Positions 6,126 to 6,849 of a stretch of DNA of 6,849 bases are shown here, one piece after another. Every line of letters begins with the position of its first letter. Within the stretch, counting starts at the first letter, position 1. The translations under genes were made by a program, and so were the position numbers. The stretch is from Fusobacterium sp. (GTDB lineage Bacteria > Fusobacteriota > Fusobacteriia > Fusobacteriales > Fusobacteriaceae). Location of the stretch: positions 1 to 6,849 of the forward strand of contig JAHHSZ010000082.1 in NCBI GenBank assembly GCA_020024915.1. The letters are read 5' to 3'. The notes beneath the pieces are model-generated. The model had not been told where the DNA came from, did no database searches, and saw only the letters and a program-made list of their open reading frames with translations.

Positions 6126-6737
6126 TTAATCACAATATTCTCCTCTACCGTTGAATTTAAATCCACCTTTACTACTAAAATTTTGAGAATATTTTTCATT
6201 GCTTTGATTTGATAATTTCAAACCTCTTGTCTCCTCTTTCTTTTTTCTTTCTTTAATCTTTATCAGTTGTGATTCCACCCCACCTTTTATTCCTGCTAAA
6301 GTTACATTAGATAGCTGTCCTATTACATATACTCCTACTTCATCATTTTCATCTGGCTTCAATGTAAATGGAGTGTATTGAATATAGTTATTAACATCTG
6401 ATGATAAAACATTTATAGAAGATATTAAATATTTTATCTTCGCTTCCTCTATCAATGCATTCTCATATTGTCTTACAAAATCTTCCTCATATTTCCACAA
6501 CTCATCCATATCCTCTAAGGCTACCTGTATTCCTGCAAATGCTTTCTCTTCTCTTAATTTATCACTATATACTATACCTCTATATCTTATATTAGTTGAT
6601 AAACTTCTATCTCTTTCTAAACCTCTTATGAAATAAAAATTATCATTAGGTATCTGTTTTTTTATTGAATCTAGCACTAATTTATTATTAGTGCTTGTAC
6701 AGCCCATTAAAGTAATTCCTAATAGTAATATCTTCAT
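6126..6737 (-). CDS. Small predicted lipoprotein, family unknown
   Basis: A 203-residue protein beginning M-K followed by a hydrophobic stretch and the lipobox L10-M11-G12-C13. It is therefore predicted to be cleaved by signal peptidase II and lipidated on Cys13. The signal is unusually short (12 residues), but a good ribosome binding site supports this start. The mature part has a mixed N-terminal region with an aromatic strand (F34-Y35-F36), a likely alpha-helical, acidic stretch at about residues 70-110, a beta-like segment at about 120-150 (Y-T-P-F-T-L, V-G-V-Y-V-I-G-Q-L) and a very basic stretch at about 158-167 (K-I-K-E-R-K-K-K). The tail is Ser/Asn/Gly-rich and has a second cysteine, C202, one residue before the end. 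No known family is recognised. It lies 14 bp after the partial gene and 23 bp before the FHA gene, in the same operon. Its likely site outside the cytoplasmic membrane makes it a candidate partner of the exported TPR part of the PP2C protein; that pairing is inference. Confidence 0.85.
   Translation of the reverse strand: MKILLLGITLMGCTSTNNKLVLDSIKKQIPNDNFYFIRGLERDRSLSTNIRYRGIVYSDKLREEKAFAGIQVALEDMDELWKYEEDFVRQYENALIEEAKIKYLISSINVLSSDVNNYIQYTPFTLKPDENDEVGVYVIGQLSNVTLAGIKGGVESQLIKIKERKKKEETRGLKLSNQSNEKYSQNFSSKGGFKFNGRGEYCD
6673..6695 (-). other. Perfect 9-bp hairpin inside the start of the lipoprotein gene
   Basis: AGCACTAAT (6673-6681) and ATTAGTGCT (6687-6695) are exact inverted repeats separated by a 5-base loop. 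In the mRNA the stem covers about codons 15-22 of the lipoprotein gene, just after the lipidated cysteine codon and about 40 bases downstream of the start codon. No U-tract follows on either strand, so it does not look like an intrinsic terminator. It could act as a processing or stability element or slow translation near the start. It could also be chance, because a 9-bp repeat is not rare in AT-rich DNA. Confidence 0.5.
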
Positions 6738-6741
6738 AGCC

Positions 6742-6746
6742 CCTCC
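6742..6746 (-). promoter_or_regulatory. Ribosome binding site of the lipoprotein gene
   Basis: On the minus strand a GGAGG core, inside a longer GGAGGGG run (6740-6746), sits 4 bases before the ATG at 6735-6737. The site lies wholly in the 14-bp gap after the stop of the previous gene. It supports this ATG as the start even though the resulting signal peptide is very short. The spacing is tight for the GGAGG core. Confidence 0.7.
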
Positions 6747-6751
6747 AAAGA

Positions 6752-6849
6752 TTATTTTAATAAAATAGCTGTTGTTGCAATATAAATAATATCTCCGCTT
6801 TGAACTTTTATAGGAGCATTACCTATTTTAATTTTTCTATTGTCACTAT
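6752..6849 (-). CDS. 3' end of an unidentified gene, possibly FHA-like
   Basis: The last 31 codons of a reading frame that enters from beyond the right edge, closed by a TAA stop at 6752-6754. The visible residues alternate short hydrophobic strands with turns: an N-R-K-I-K-I-G start, then A-P-I-K-V, then S-G-D-I-I-Y-I-A, ending I-L-L-K. The pattern 'pI-x-V-x-x-G-D-x-I-x-I' followed by a final strand resembles the last beta strands of an FHA domain, where a loop plus GD turn precedes the closing strand. That would suit an operon with another FHA protein two genes downstream, but 31 residues are too few to assign a family and other small beta domains end in this way. The stop lies 14 bp before the lipoprotein start, so the gene is probably co-transcribed with the rest. 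That it is coding is fairly sure; the family is a weak guess. Confidence 0.6.
   Translation of the reverse strand, partial: SDNRKIKIGNAPIKVQSGDIIYIATTAILLK

Noticed and set aside
6657..6663. A-AAA-AAA slippery heptamer in the lipoprotein coding strand, possible programmed frameshift
   Set aside because: The nearby hairpin lies upstream and not downstream of it, and the normal frame continues for about 175 codons to a sensible end.

Overview
This is an AT-rich window (GC roughly 30 % by eye). All genes lie on the minus strand, so transcription runs from high to low coordinates. A/T-ending codons, frequent AGA arginine codons, purine-rich AAGGAGG-type ribosome binding sites and a very short lipoprotein signal (Cys at residue 13) suggest a low-GC anaerobe. 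Fusobacteriota (Fusobacterium or a relative) fits best and a clostridial relative is the alternative. This taxonomic call is inference, because no marker gene is present.

Layout in transcription order: (1) the 3' end of an unidentified gene (31 codons visible, possibly the end of an FHA-like beta sandwich); (2) a small predicted lipoprotein of unknown family; (3) a protein with an N-terminal zinc-binding knuckle and a C-terminal FHA (phosphothreonine-binding) domain; (4) a membrane-anchored protein with an N-terminal PP2C-type domain, one transmembrane helix and a long TPR-like helical C-terminal part; (5) a compact Hanks-type Ser/Thr kinase; (6) an 860-residue Hsp70/actin-fold ATPase with an unusual N-terminal extension and no recognisable Hsp70 substrate-binding domain. 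Gaps between genes are 14 to 27 bp, and the kinase and ATPase genes overlap by 4 bp (ATGA). This is almost certainly one operon that starts upstream of the window. No intergenic stretch is long enough to hold a separate promoter or RNA gene, and no terminator is seen.

How the parts may work together (inference): the kinase would phosphorylate threonines, a candidate being the TQ site in the linker of the FHA protein. The FHA domain would read the mark. The PP2C-TPR protein would bring the circuit to the membrane and present a TPR array on the outer face, where the lipoprotein also sits. The Hsp70-like ATPase would be the nucleotide-driven effector or assembly factor. The kinase/PP2C/FHA trio resembles the post-translational control modules known from type VI secretion (PpkA/PppA/Fha) and from TerY-P-type stress clusters, but no secretion or ter gene is visible here.

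The most striking point is that the PP2C domain has lost most of the residues that bind metal and phosphate in the family. It may therefore be a pseudophosphatase that senses or scaffolds rather than a working phosphatase.
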